Counted from the first letter of the stretch, positions 40,738-49,280 are shown. The stretch: 64,000 nucleotides of DNA from Candidatus Microthrix subdominans (GCA_016719385.1 JADJZA010000005.1:8704-72703), one strand, 5' to 3'. Notes: a model not told the origin generated them from the letters alone. Made by a program: numbers and translations.

Positions 40738-41891
40738 TGCGCAATCCGAATGGGCATGAGAACAGCGACCAGCTGCCCGGACTCAAAGATGAGTCCTTTG
40801 GATTCGGACGCTCCCCAGCCAAGAAGAACCTCGTCGGTGTGAGCGTGGCGCAGCAGAGCGAGGAACCGATCGCGTGAGAGCCCGAGCGAGTACGTCGGCG
40901 GCGGAGCGCACTCGACCTCGGCTGAGTAAAGCGGGGTGCTAGCAATCTGCTGGATGCCACTCAACGTGATGCGGTGAGGCTGCGAGGGGTGAGGCTGCGG
41001 GGTCACTCCGATCTGTTCGGCTGGGCATCCGAGCGCTGCAGCGAGCAGGTCGGCTCGCTTGACCGCTGCAGCGCCACCCTCAGCGTTCTTTGCTGGCCGG
41101 CCAACCTCAGCGATGTTGAAGATGGTGGGGAAGGTGGGAAGCAGCGACGAGGCCTTTCGCTTGCACTCTGCGACTGTGGTGATGACCTGATTCTCGTTGT
41201 CGAGTGAGCGAGTCTCTACGCCAGTCTGCTGGCGGTTGGACTCGGGGTTAGTGGTCGGGCTGTACTCGAACGACACTGAGCACCCACGCTTGGTGTGGTA
41301 CCGCAAGTGGTGGCGAGGAACAGCCATCCCATCCACTTTGACCGGAACATGCGTCTGGTGTTCTGTGGTGACCGTAACTGCGGTGTACGAATCGGTGGTC
41401 CACCACACTCCATGCTCCTGGTCTGCCACTGCCCACTGCAGCGCCGGCCGGTTCGGATCGTTATCGACCACGCCGCTCAGCAACTGGCATTCAGTCGCTG
41501 TAAAGACGTGCGTATGTGATTGGCGCACCCGCGGCGAGTCGGCAGGGATCTCCTCGTTGGGTAGCAGCCGGATCGACCACTTGGCGACGATGGTTTCAAT
41601 GCACAGCTCGTTCCCGTCGACCCACACTTCGGGCTCGGCTCCCTGCAGCCGGGAGCGCACAGCGCGCAAGTCAGCCTCAGTGACGCTGACTGCTTGTTTG
41701 CTGCGAGAGACAGGGTTGCCCCAGCTGCGAGTCACGAACGTGGCCCCGTCTGAGGTGTAGTGCGAGCACGAGATCCCGCTGTCCGAGAGGCGGATCACGG
41801 GGTTCGGGTGCACAGCGTTACGGGATGAGCGTGGAATGGTCAGAAGCTGCTTGAGCTGCTTTTGTGGAATGGACAGGGTTGAAGTGGACAC
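40734..41891 (-). CDS. dnaN: DNA polymerase III beta sliding clamp-like protein
   Basis: 385 residues, the family's usual length. GTG start (MSTSTLSIPQKQLKQLL). Three clamp repeats can be followed. The clearest evidence is the C-terminus, LGLSRDRFLALLRHAHTDEVLLGWG...GLIFES...QLVAVLMPIRIAQ, which matches the MPxR(L/I) end of bacterial DnaN. The middle has VFTATECQLLSGVV. No phage polymerase is present, so it probably recruits the host replicase or displaces the host clamp; that is inference. Confidence 0.75.
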   Translation of the reverse strand: MSTSTLSIPQKQLKQLLTIPRSSRNAVHPNPVIRLSDSGISCSHYTSDGATFVTRSWGNPVSRSKQAVSVTEADLRAVRSRLQGAEPEVWVDGNELCIETIVAKWSIRLLPNEEIPADSPRVRQSHTHVFTATECQLLSGVVDNDPNRPALQWAVADQEHGVWWTTDSYTAVTVTTEHQTHVPVKVDGMAVPRHHLRYHTKRGCSVSFEYSPTTNPESNRQQTGVETRSLDNENQVITTVAECKRKASSLLPTFPTIFNIAEVGRPAKNAEGGAAAVKRADLLAAALGCPAEQIGVTPQPHPSQPHRITLSGIQQIASTPLYSAEVECAPPPTYSLGLSRDRFLALLRHAHTDEVLLGWGASESKGLIFESGQLVAVLMPIRIAQ

Positions 41892-41921
41892 TTGATGCTC
41901 TCTCTGTTTGGTGGGCTGGGG

Positions 41922-42371
41922 TCAGGCTGCGGCTGCAGCTTCGAACAGTGCAGGGTCGATCGAGGCGAGAACGCTGTCGAGCGTCGGGTCGCTCGTGTTG
42001 ACTGGTTCGTTCCAGTCGAGCCACACCGACTGAGGCGGCACACCAAACCAAGTGGCGCACTGGTCAGCAACGCGGTCGGTCATGTTCTCGTCGCGGTACA
42101 AACGGCGCTCCAGCCACTCGGGCATCAGCTGCCAGTTGAAGTCGTGGAGAGAGGCGACGTACTCACGCAGCGGCTCGACTGGCCATGTGGGGGCGCCGGT
42201 AGCTTCTACCCACGGGTCGAACCCGTGCCGGCTGATGCGACCTGCGGCGGCTGCTGCAGCTGCGCACTGCTTGCACACGTCGGACCCTTCGCGGTGGTGC
42301 GCTCGTGCACCGTGGCGGCTGCGCTCCTCATAGTGCTCACAAGTGTTCACGCATGACTGATTCTTGCTCAT
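41922..42371 (-). CDS. Hypothetical protein with N-terminal zinc motif
   Basis: 149 residues. Residues 6-36 follow a pattern common in actinobacterial phages: CVNTCEHYEERSRHGARAHHREGSDVCKQC, that is CxxxC then a basic stretch with GSDVCxxC. The remainder is acidic and ends AALFEAAAAA-like. Its ribosome block and first codons (MSKNQS) are duplicated at 43,687-43,660. Confidence 0.55.
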   Translation of the reverse strand: MSKNQSCVNTCEHYEERSRHGARAHHREGSDVCKQCAAAAAAAGRISRHGFDPWVEATGAPTWPVEPLREYVASLHDFNWQLMPEWLERRLYRDENMTDRVADQCATWFGVPPQSVWLDWNEPVNTSDPTLDSVLASIDPALFEAAAAA

Positions 42372-42403
42372 TTTGGGCCTCCTCAGGCTGCTCAGCGGGT
42401 GTG

Positions 42404-43169
42404 TTACTGGGGTGGAGTAAACCCGCTTGGCCATGTTGTCCAGTTGTCATGGTTGGCGCCGCTCAGGTTGGCGCCGCGCAGGTTGGCGTAGCGCAGGTCG
42501 GCGTGCGCAGGTCGGCGCCGCATCAGTGGGTCAGCGCCGCGCAGGTTGGCGTAGCTCAGGTCGGCGCCGCGCAGGTTGGCGCCGCGCAGGTCGGCGTAGC
42601 GCAGGTCGGCGCCGCGCAGGTTGGCGCCGCGCAGGTCGGCGCCGCGCAGGTCGGCGCCGCGCAGGTCGGCGCCGCGCAGGTTGGCGCCGCGCAGGTCGGC
42701 GCCGCGCAGGTCGGCGCCGTACAGGTTGGCGCGTCGCGCAGGTTGGCGCCGCGCAGGTTGGCGCCGCGCAGGTTGGCGTCGCGGCCATCCGATGGACGTC
42801 CCACACGTCGAGGACCGCAGCCTGGGACACCCGTAGCTTGGTGGCGGCGACGTGAGCCACATCAGCCGCCCGGTAGCCCACGATCTGGCAGACATGCACC
42901 GGGCCAGTCGCGGACAGACCCCGCCACCCCAAAGCGATGTGGAGCCCGTGGGAGCACTCGGCGGCGGACGCGTCTGCGTCAATGCGGGGGGTCCAGTTGC
43001 CTGGCCACGGCCACCGAAACGACGGGTCATGGTTGGACCGGCCGTCGGGTCGAACTGATCGAACTCCCAGAGTGACGTGTTCCCCGTCAGCAATGCTGGT
43101 GGGGAGTGTGAGGTCGAGGTGTTGTGCGAGTTGGGTGATCGCCAGGTATCCGGCTAGTGCTGCGGTCAT
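42404..43169 (-). CDS. Pentapeptide-repeat protein A with DUF7666-like N-terminus
   Basis: ATG 43169. Residues 1-125 form a soluble domain (MTAALAGYLAITQLAQHLDL..., FRWPWPGNWTPRIDADASAAECSHGLHIALGW) whose HGLH block resembles DUF7666, often found with pentapeptide repeats. About 24 pentapeptides of the ADLRG/ANLRG type follow, ending LSGANHDNWTTWPSGFTPPQ. Two indels, near 42,790 and 42,735, break the frame inside the repeats and are probably sequencing errors in the 15-base repeat. Such beta-helices can mimic DNA (MfpA/Qnr bind gyrase). That role here is a hypothesis. Confidence 0.7.
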
Positions 43170-43250
43170 GTTGGGGCCTCCTCAGGCTCGGGGACGTGCG
43201 TTGCGCTCGCCCTCTGGTGAGAGTGTAACTCACGCGTTAGCGGAGTGCAA
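43170..43250 (-). promoter_or_regulatory. Repeated promoter-operator-leader cassette, copy 6
   Basis: TTGCAC (43,250-43,245), 17 bases, TACACT (43,227-43,222); operator TAAC-GCGTGA-GTTA. The leader hairpin is weaker (GCG-CAA-CGC). CCTGAGGAGG precedes ATG 43169. Drives pentapeptide gene A. Confidence 0.82.
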
Positions 43251-43270
43251 GCGGGGCGCCCCAAAACGAG

Positions 43271-43303
43271 CAAGTGCCCCAGCTGAGGCAGCTGGGGCAC
43301 TTG
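43271..43303 (-). terminator. Rho-independent terminator
   Basis: Perfect 15-base arms CAAGTGCCCCAGCTG and its complement with a 3-base loop, followed on the minus strand by CTCGTTTTGG. It ends the transcript of pentapeptide B and the 43,664 gene, 20 bases before the next promoter. Confidence 0.85.
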
Positions 43304-43323
43304 TTGGGGGGACTTTGGGGGAG

Positions 43324-43664
43324 CTACGCGAGCGCCAAGCATGCCTCTCTGGCCTGTCGCACAGCACGGGCCTTCAACTCCTCGGGCTGCAGGACTGTCC
43401 GCTTGAGGTACTTCGTCTGCGAGCGGTAGCCCCTCATGTGGTCGAGGTACTCGACGCTGGCGTGCACGAGCCCGAGGGCGCTGCCCCTGTTCCCGTCGCA
43501 CGTCGGGCCGTTGTAGATGCGGTCGAGCACTCCGCGGGCCCTGCTGATGTTCTCGCGCACCCTGTCCGAGACCTGCTCGCCGCGCTCAGCGGGGTCGGCA
43601 GGAACATGGCCACAAAGTCGAGGTAGGCGTTCTCACTGGCCGGGATGCTTGCGAGCTCACGCAT
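43324..43664 (-). CDS. Hypothetical protein, frame split by one base
   Basis: MRELASIPASENAYLDFVAMFLP from ATG 43664; one base is then missing near 43,590. It continues DPAERGEQVSDRVRENISRARGVLDRIYNGPTC and ends VRQAREACLALA, about 113 residues, all helical. The duplicated ribosome block and MSKNQS start at 43,687 are in another frame and would give only 31 residues, so translation probably begins at the internal ATG. Confidence 0.5.
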
Positions 43665-43713
43665 GACTGATTCTTGCTCATTTTGGGCCTCCTCAGGCTG
43701 CTCAGCGGGTGTA

Positions 43714-44530
43714 TTACTGGGGTGGTGGAGTAAACCCGCTTGGCCATGTTGTCCAGTTGTCATGGTTGGCGCCGCTCAGGTTGGCGTCGCGCAGGTCGGC
43801 GTCGTACAGGTGGCGGAGCGCAGGTCGGCGCGGGACAGGTCGGCGGAGCGCAGGTCGGCGCGGCAGGTTGGCGCGGCGCAGGTCGGCGCCGCGCAGGTCG
43901 GCGCAGGGGCGGCAGGGGCGCAGGTGGCGCGACAGGTTGGCGCCGCGCAGGTTGGCGCCGTACAGGTTCGGCGCCGCGCAGGTTGGCGCCGCGCAGGTCG
44001 GCGCCGCGCAGGTCGGCGCCGTACAGGTTGGCGCCGTACAGGTCGGCGCTGCACAGGTCGGTGCCGCGCAGGTCGGCGCCGCGCAGGTCGGCGTCGCGCA
44101 GGTTGGCGCCGTGCAGGTTGGCGCCGCGCAGGTTGGCGTCGCGTGCAAGCCAGTGAACGTCCACTACGTCGAGAACCGCCACCTGCGACACCCGCAACTT
44201 CGTGTAGCCACGGTGGACCACATCAACCTCGCGGTAAGCGACGATCTGGCAAACATGCACCGGGTTTGTGGCGGACAGACCCCGCCACCCCAAAGCGATG
44301 TGGAGCCCGTGAGAGCACTCGGCGGCGGACGCGTCGGCGTCAATGCGGGGGGTCCAGTTGCCGGGCCACGGCCACCGGAACGACCGGTCATGGTGAGAGC
44401 GCCCGTCGGGGCGAACCGATCGGACACCGAGGGTGACGTGTTCCCCGTCAGCAATGCTGGTGGGGAGTGTGAGGTCGAGGTGTTGTGCGAGTTGGGTGAT
44501 CGCCAGGTATCCGGCTAGTGCTGCGGTCAT
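43714..44530 (-). CDS. Pentapeptide-repeat protein B with DUF7666-like N-terminus
   Basis: ATG 44530. Same layout as protein A: a domain of about 130 residues with AAECSHGLHIALGW, then directly in frame RDANLRGANLHGANLRDADLRGADLRG, so this copy proves the domain and repeats are one protein. Frame is lost in the repeats near 43,970 and again near 43,860-43,920, then resumes to end ANLSGANHDNWTTWPSG. The two pentapeptide proteins differ mainly within the beta-helix. Transcribed from promoter copy 7 and followed by the 43,664 gene. Confidence 0.7.
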
Positions 44531-44601
44531 GTTGGGGCCTCCTCAGGCTCGGCGCTGTGTTGCGCTGCACAGAGTGTAACTCACGCGTTAGCGCTGCGCA
44601 A
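44531..44601 (-). promoter_or_regulatory. Repeated promoter-operator-leader cassette, copy 7
   Basis: TTGCGC (44,601-44,596), 17 bases, TACACT (44,578-44,573); operator TAAC-GCGTGA-GTTA. Leader hairpin CTGTG-N8-CACAG, a different sequence in the same place as the GGGCGC stems. CCTGAGGAGG before ATG 44530. Confidence 0.82.
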
Positions 44602-44620
44602 GTGGGTGAGCATTCTCATG

Positions 44621-45334
44621 CTAGGCACCGCGGCGGCGGTCCGGGCCCACCCACTCGATCACTGCTGTGCGCGCCCCCTCACGCCCCAACATGAGCCGAG
44701 ACCAGATCATCTCGTCCAAGACGCTGCGCAGCTGCTCGGGGCTGAGGTTGCTCGTCGTTACGATCGGCCGGCCGGCTGACCACCGGGCATCCACGAGAGA
44801 CCCAAGCGTGTCGTGTTCCCAGCTGGTGAGCTGCTTCGCAGCTATGTCGTCGATCACGAGCACCCCAGCGCTCACCAGGGACGGCCGGTGCAGAGCACCG
44901 TCGGGGCGCAACCCATCAAACAAGTCGGCTGCTGTGAGCCAGCGAACGTGCGTCCCGTCCCGTCCGGCGATCCTGCGCATCTGAGCAGCAGCAGCGTAGG
45001 TCTTGCCGGCACCTACTCCGCCGATGTGCACGAGCGAACGCCCCGCTGGTGCGTCGGCCCACGCTCGCGCTTCCTGTGCTGCAGCAGCGTCCGGGTGTCC
45101 CTCGCTTGGCAGGTCGCTCAGCTTGGCGGTCTTGAACACAGCTGGGAGCTGCCGCTCGACAAGGTCGAGCATGCGGCGGCGGAGCAGTGTGCCAGCGTCG
45201 AGGGGCTCAGCCTCGGGCTCAGCGTTCGAGCTGCGACGCTGCTTCAACCGCTCCTCGAACTCCGCGATGCGCGCCCTAAGCGGGGCAGAGGTGCCAGCTG
45301 CTCGCTCTGCGATGGGGTCGGAGTCAGTTCTCAT
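44621..45334 (-). CDS. DnaC-like helicase loader ATPase
   Basis: 237 residues. AAA+ core: Walker A IGGVGAGKTYAAAAQM near 103, Walker B AGVLVIDDIAAKQL near 160, sensor 1 PIVTTSNLSPEQL near 195 and an arginine finger at WSRLML near 215. The N-terminal 80 residues are a helical helicase-binding-type region. Loads the replicative helicase, here presumably the host's, because no phage helicase is visible. ATGA overlap with the replication initiator upstream. Confidence 0.8.
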   Translation of the reverse strand: MRTDSDPIAERAAGTSAPLRARIAEFEERLKQRRSSNAEPEAEPLDAGTLLRRRMLDLVERQLPAVFKTAKLSDLPSEGHPDAAAAQEARAWADAPAGRSLVHIGGVGAGKTYAAAAQMRRIAGRDGTHVRWLTAADLFDGLRPDGALHRPSLVSAGVLVIDDIAAKQLTSWEHDTLGSLVDARWSAGRPIVTTSNLSPEQLRSVLDEMIWSRLMLGREGARTAVIEWVGPDRRRGA

Positions 45335-46199
45335 AGCTCGATCAGCCCTCCTGGCCCGCTGCGTTGCGGCAGTTGCCGCGGCCCCCCATTGTTGCGCACC
45401 GCAGTGACACTTTCGGGCTCATCAGCCCAACACCCTTTGTTAAGCCACGTCGCTGGGTACTTAACGAACTGCGCTGCAGTGCTGAGCTGGTCGACCTCTT
45501 TGGCGTACCGCTGAGCGCCGGCAAGAATCTCCTCGAGCTGGGCCCCGTCATTGAGCGCCTTGGTGAGCGCCTTGGCTGCAGCCTTGGGTTCCTTGCGTCT
45601 GGGGTACACCGCCCAGAACTGCTTCGAACGGGTCGTTGCTGCTGGGATCGTGCGCCGAGGCGTCAGCCGAGGGTATGTGTTTCTCTTTCCCCTGGGTCTC
45701 TTTCTTACTGGGTCTCTTTTTGCATGCAGGTTCCGGCAGGAACACTCCTGCCAGATTCGGCAGCAACAGTGCTGCAGCTTTCTGCATGATCGTTGCTGCA
45801 GGATTCTGCAGGAACGGGGAGCGACTGCTGCAGCGACCCCCACGGTGGGACTTCGCCGCGCTGCTGGCAGATGTGCGTCTTGCTGCTCGTGTTCATCCGC
45901 CGGCGCCGGTACACCCAGCCGCGGTCAACCAGCTCCCCGAGGTGTGTGGAGATGGTGCGCTCAGCTGGGATGAGCGCCTCGACCTCGTCGCGGGTGCCGT
46001 GCCCGTACTGGACACCTCGAGTAATGAGCCGCTCCCTGATACCGGGGATTCCTGGCCATGCTTGCGACGTGTCGCCGGCGAAGCTGAGTAACACGGCGTA
46101 CATTTCTTTGGCTGCTGCGCTCAGCGCTGGGTCGAACACGAGCGAGTCGGGAACGATTCGGAATGTGGATCGGGTGGTGAGCGTATGTCTGCTGCTCAT
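45331..46199 (-). CDS. Replication initiator, winged-helix type, frame split
   Basis: ATG 46199 behind CCTGAGGAGG. Residues 1-125 hold a winged helix (FRIVPDSLVFDPALSAAAKEMYAVLLSFAG... ERTISTHLGELVDRGWVYRRRRM). A linker has imperfect AESCS repeats. After frame changes near 45,705 and 45,640 the C-terminal block appears: FWAVYPRRKEPKAAAKALTKAL...EILAGAQRY...QFVKYPATWLNKGCWADEPE, typical of phage initiators encoded beside a DnaC loader. At least two single-base errors are needed to join the parts; alternatively two proteins are made. Confidence 0.6.
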
Positions 46200-46395
46200 C
46201 TCGTTGGCCTCCTCAGGCTTCTGGGTTGCGTTGCTGCCCGAGCGTAACCCTCGGGCGTTGGGTTGGCGCTGCTGTCCGCTCTGAGCTGCCCTACAGCGCC
46301 GCTCTCGTGTTCCCCGCTGCAACTGTGCAGCACAGCAGAAAACACGAGCGGGGGACGTGCTCAGCGGGACAGTGCTGGGGGATCTGCCTCCGTGC
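46200..46395 (-). promoter_or_regulatory. Leader region with hairpins, no conserved promoter
   Basis: Contains CCTGAGGAGG before the initiator, a 7-base hairpin GCCCGAG-N7-CTCGGGC (46,236-46,256) where other genes have the leader hairpin, and a longer stem pairing CTCGTGTT (46,304-46,311) with AACACGAG (46,341-46,348). No TTGCNN/TACACT promoter was found. The open frame crossing this region is probably an artefact of a lost stop codon. Confidence 0.45.
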
Positions 46396-47072
46396 TCAAG
46401 GTGTTGGACAACCTGCCACACGTCTGCTGCGTTGCGGCCGGTCGGCTCGATCGAGTCGCACAACTCGGGAGCCCCGCCCACCTCGAGCGCCGAGAAAATA
46501 GCTCGGGCCCACGAGAGGCCTTCCCCGTAGCGCAGCTGCAGCGCTGTCCGCGCTACGTCGTAGATGCGCACCGGGTCGGACTCCTCGTCGAGCGGCTGCA
46601 GCGTGGACTCCTGCAGCAGCCTGGCCGGCTCGGGGTCGGAGACGTTGGTGCCCATCGTGTAGTCGAGCCACTCGATCAGCTCGCTCAAGTCATGCCCAAC
46701 CAGAGCGGGGCGCATCTTCAGCCTCGGGGGGCGCCGCATCTTCTCGATGAGTTCCCCGAGCAGCTTGTTGGCCCGGTATTGCATCTCACCGGGGGCCGGC
46801 GCGGTGTACCGGTCTTTGGTGCTGCCGTCTCGGGGGAGCTGCTCGGGGGCTGCTGGCGTGAGCAGGTCGAGCTGTGTAAGTGCTTCGCTGAGCGTGGTCG
46901 TGCGTGCCTCGATCGACATGTCCTCCCGCAAGTACCAACGGACGCTAGAAGACCAGGCATCGCTTCGTGCCCAGTAGCTCCCACACGGTGAAGCCCAGTT
47001 GGTTCCGTTGCTGCCCCTGTCGGGCTCGGTCCATCCTCGCTCTGCGAGCGCTGCAGTGAGTTGGTCATCCAT
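46396..47072 (-). CDS. Hypothetical protein upstream of the initiator (3' end uncertain)
   Basis: About 225 residues from ATG 47072: MDDQLTAALAERGWTEPDRGSNGTNWASPCG..., with VRWYLREDMSIEARTTTLSEALTQLDLL, then a helical part (MQYRANKLLGELIEKMRRP, LVGHDLSELIEWLDYTMG). The frame stays open into the next gene, but composition changes after about 46,400. A TGA in the adjacent frame at 46,396 is the likely true end. No family recognised. Confidence 0.5.
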
Positions 47073-47073
47073 C

Positions 47074-47937
47074 TCAGCGACCCCCGTTTCCCTGGTTGGC
47101 ATGCTGCGAGAGAGCGTCAGCCTCAGCTTCTCGGCGTGCTCGCTCAGCATGGGCGTCCGCCTGTTCCTTGGACTCCCGAGCGAGTCGCTGCGCTCGTGTT
47201 TCGCTGCCCTCCAGATGAGCGTTAGCCTCGTCGATCATCTGCGCTTGCTGCGGTGGTGCTTCCTCCTCAGCTGCGAGATGGTCGCGCTGCGCCTGAATCT
47301 TCTCCAACCTCGTCGCCAGCTTCTGAGCCTCAGCGAGCTGGTCAGCGTTCCAGTCTTGGAACCCTGCTCGTGTGATTGGCGGCCATTGGTGCGTGTCAAA
47401 CGCCGCGGTCGCCTTCTTGCGCAGGTCCTCGTCTGTGAGCGCCTTGAACCGCTTCCCGACTGCTTGCACGTCTTGGGCTGCAGCTGGGGGAGGGGACGCT
47501 GCTCGTGCGTCGTCGTCCTTCCCGATTGCGATGTTCAGCGCCGCTCCGAGGGCGTAGCGCTTGGCGTAAGTGAAGATCCCGCCGGCTTTCTGGCCGTCAA
47601 CACCTCGGGGCATGATGAGCCCAAACTCAACCCACCCTCCCGACTTGTGGCGAAACCTCGTGCGCACGTCAATGTCGCCGGGGTAGGGGCACGGCTGCGA
47701 CGACTGCACCACCATCACGTCAGCCGCCTCGAAGTGCGGCCGGAGCGCTGTTTGGAGCGCCTCGAACGACAGGTAGCGGTAGGTGTATTGGCCGGTATCC
47801 GCTTCGCTGTCCGCTTCGATGCGTTGCACTGCGTCTTGGATCTTTGCGACCGCTTCCCAGGCTGCGCCCGGGTCAGCGCCTCCCTCTTGCGTTCCGTGGT
47901 TCCACGCTGGGACTGCGTCGAGTAGTTGGGTTTCCAT
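47074..47937 (-). CDS. erf: ERF-family single-strand annealing protein
   Basis: 287 residues behind CCTGAGGAGG. ERF signatures are QYTYRYLSFEALQTALRPHFEAADVMVVQS near 45-75 and GGIFTYAKRYALGAALNIAIG near 120-140. The C-terminal half is a long charged coiled coil (ARRLEK..., ESKEQADAHAERARREAEAD). It pairs complementary single strands for recombination or circularisation of redundant ends, and fits with the adjacent Gam-like gene. Confidence 0.85.
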   Translation of the reverse strand: METQLLDAVPAWNHGTQEGGADPGAAWEAVAKIQDAVQRIEADSEADTGQYTYRYLSFEALQTALRPHFEAADVMVVQSSQPCPYPGDIDVRTRFRHKSGGWVEFGLIMPRGVDGQKAGGIFTYAKRYALGAALNIAIGKDDDARAASPPPAAAQDVQAVGKRFKALTDEDLRKKATAAFDTHQWPPITRAGFQDWNADQLAEAQKLATRLEKIQAQRDHLAAEEEAPPQQAQMIDEANAHLEGSETRAQRLARESKEQADAHAERARREAEADALSQHANQGNGGR

Positions 47938-47971
47938 CTTGGGCCTCCTCAGGCTTCGTGTTGGTTGGTGC

Positions 47972-48677
47972 TCAGCTCTCGGCTGGCTTGGTGGGTGTGA
48001 TCTCAACAGTCATGTTCTCGGGTTCGATGTAGAGACCCGGGACAACCTCGCCAGTAGAGGGGTAGATGATCGCCCCGTCCTTGACCTCCACGAGCCGCTT
48101 CACCTTTGTCCATGACCGGCACCTGCTTGGCAGGAACAACCTTGAGTGCCTCAGTGGCAGGGGCCCCTAGCTTCTTGAGCCACGCGACCAGCTTCGCCTC
48201 GCCTTCCTTGCCGGCCACCTTCTTGGCGTAGGCAGCAGTCCGAGTTGACGACACGACCACGGCGGGCAGCTTCTTCGACTTGATCTCGTCGCCCGAGTCC
48301 TCGCGGATCCGCTCGATGTACGTCTTGAGGGTTCGTTCGTAGAACCACTTGCGACGCTCGGGCTCGGCAGTCACTCGCTCGTGCCAACCCAGAGCGATCG
48401 CACGCTGAGCGGCGGCCGCTTCGTCGATCTGGTCGAACATCTTGGCCAGCTCAGTGTCGTGCTGGCGCAGTTGCTCGTCAGCGCGAGCCCACCGGCGTCC
48501 GGCCTTGTCGGCCTCGACTTCGTCCTCGGGGCGCCAGACCCCCTCGATCTGTTCGTCTGTGATATCTGCGCGCTCTCCGAGCTGCAGCAGGTTGGCAATA
48601 TCGGCGTCGTCCACGGGGTCGTCGCCAACGACCGGCAGGGTGCGCGGCAAGTCGAGTACGGGCTTGTCTTCGGGCAT
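47972..48677 (-). CDS. gam: Gam-like double-strand end-protecting protein
   Basis: About 234 residues. Layout of Mu Gam relatives: a long N-terminal coiled coil (WARADEQLRQHDTELAKMFDQIDEAAAAQR), a central domain (RKWFYERTLKTYIERIREDSGDEIKSKKLPAVVVSSTRT) and a C-terminal small domain. One extra T at about 48,105 shifts the frame. Removing it gives VKRLVEVKDGAIIYPSTGEVVPGLYIEP and a stop at 47,972. Gam binds DNA ends and blocks host RecBCD or AddAB-type nucleases. First gene of promoter copy 8. Confidence 0.65.
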
Positions 48678-48752
48678 TCTGTGCCTCCTCAGGCTTCGGG
48701 TGCGCTGTGTTGCGCTGCACAGAGTGTAACTCACGCGTTAGCGGGGGTGCAA
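48678..48752 (-). promoter_or_regulatory. Repeated promoter-operator-leader cassette, copy 8
   Basis: TTGCAC (48,752-48,747), 18-base spacer (17 in the others), TACACT (48,728-48,723); operator TAAC-GCGTGA-GTTA. Leader stem CTGTG-N8-CACAG and CCTGAGGAGG before ATG 48677. Starts the recombination/replication transcript. Confidence 0.82.
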
Positions 48753-48766
48753 CCCCGGGCACGGAA

Positions 48767-48797
48767 CGGCCCCCGCAGCTTGAAGCTGCGAGGGCCG
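48767..48797 (-). terminator. Terminator of the lysis transcript
   Basis: CGGCCCTCGCAGCTT pairs with AAGCTGCGGGGGCCG around a one-base loop with a single mismatch, followed by TTCC on the minus strand. Lies between the last lysis gene (stop 48,861) and promoter copy 8. Confidence 0.7.
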
Positions 48798-48860
48798 AAC
48801 CGGAGCGCTGAGGAACTCACAACGTACCACGCCACGTTGACAACAGATAGCCCCAGGCTG

Positions 48861-49280
48861 TCAGGAGTCGATCTCAATCCCAGCCGCAGCGATCAAGTCG
48901 CGCAGGTTGCCAACCTCGCGGCGTAGTGCGCTCAGCACCACAGAACACTCATCGGCCTCGTCGTAGGCTTGGCGCAGCAGCTGCCGAGACACAGTCAGCT
49001 GTTCGCTCATCGCTGTGTTCTGGGCCTGGAGCTGAGCAAGCAACGACTCGAACCCAGCAACGACCGCAGCGTTCTTCTCTACGTCAGCGCGGTCTTCTTC
49101 GACTTCTTGCCGGTCAGCTTCGATCTGGGTTTGCTTGAGCGTCACAGCCTTAGTGGCGAGCTGCCCGAGATAGGAGTAGTAGCCCACCATGATCGTCGCG
49201 ATCGCTGTCGGAACAGCAGCGAGCAGCGCCACAATGTGTGGGCTCAGCGCTGCGACCACCACCACAGCTGGGGAGTTCAT
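48861..49280 (-). CDS. Membrane-anchored coiled-coil protein of the lysis module
   Basis: 139 residues. One or two hydrophobic segments at 5-35 (VVVVAALSPHIVALLAAVPTAIATIMVGYY), then a coiled coil of about 90 residues (QIEADRQEVEEDRADVEKNAAVV...). Topology fits an inner-membrane holin partner or spanin-like protein. ATGA overlap with the holin candidate. Function inferred from location after the endolysin. Confidence 0.55.
   Translation of the reverse strand: MNSPAVVVVAALSPHIVALLAAVPTAIATIMVGYYSYLGQLATKAVTLKQTQIEADRQEVEEDRADVEKNAAVVAGFESLLAQLQAQNTAMSEQLTVSRQLLRQAYDEADECSVVLSALRREVGNLRDLIAAAGIEIDS

Larger units (their letters stand above)
42347..43258. repeat. Tandem duplication, unit A (pentapeptide gene, promoter, next start)
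   Basis: Matches 43,660-44,603, including the promoter, the whole pentapeptide gene, the ribosome block and the first bases (TCACGCATGACTGATTC on the plus strand) of the following gene. Between the units lies an unrelated gene and a terminator. Confidence 0.85.
43660..44603. repeat. Tandem duplication, unit B
   Basis: Second unit of the duplication described at 42,347-43,258. The N-terminal domains are about 90 percent alike, while the number and spelling of pentapeptide units differ between copies, as expected for slippage in 15-base repeats. Confidence 0.85.

Noticed and set aside
42460..42790. Array of short, regularly spaced GC-rich repeats resembling a CRISPR array
   Set aside because: The period is 15 bases with no spacers and it encodes ADLRG/ANLRG pentapeptides on the minus strand. 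The same holds for 43,770-44,140.
45705..47150. Single 481-residue protein fusing the 47,072 gene with the replication initiator
   Set aside because: The frame is open, but residues between about 46,400 and 46,200 are the translation of a leader with the shared CCTGAGGAGG block and hairpins, and the initiator has its own start.
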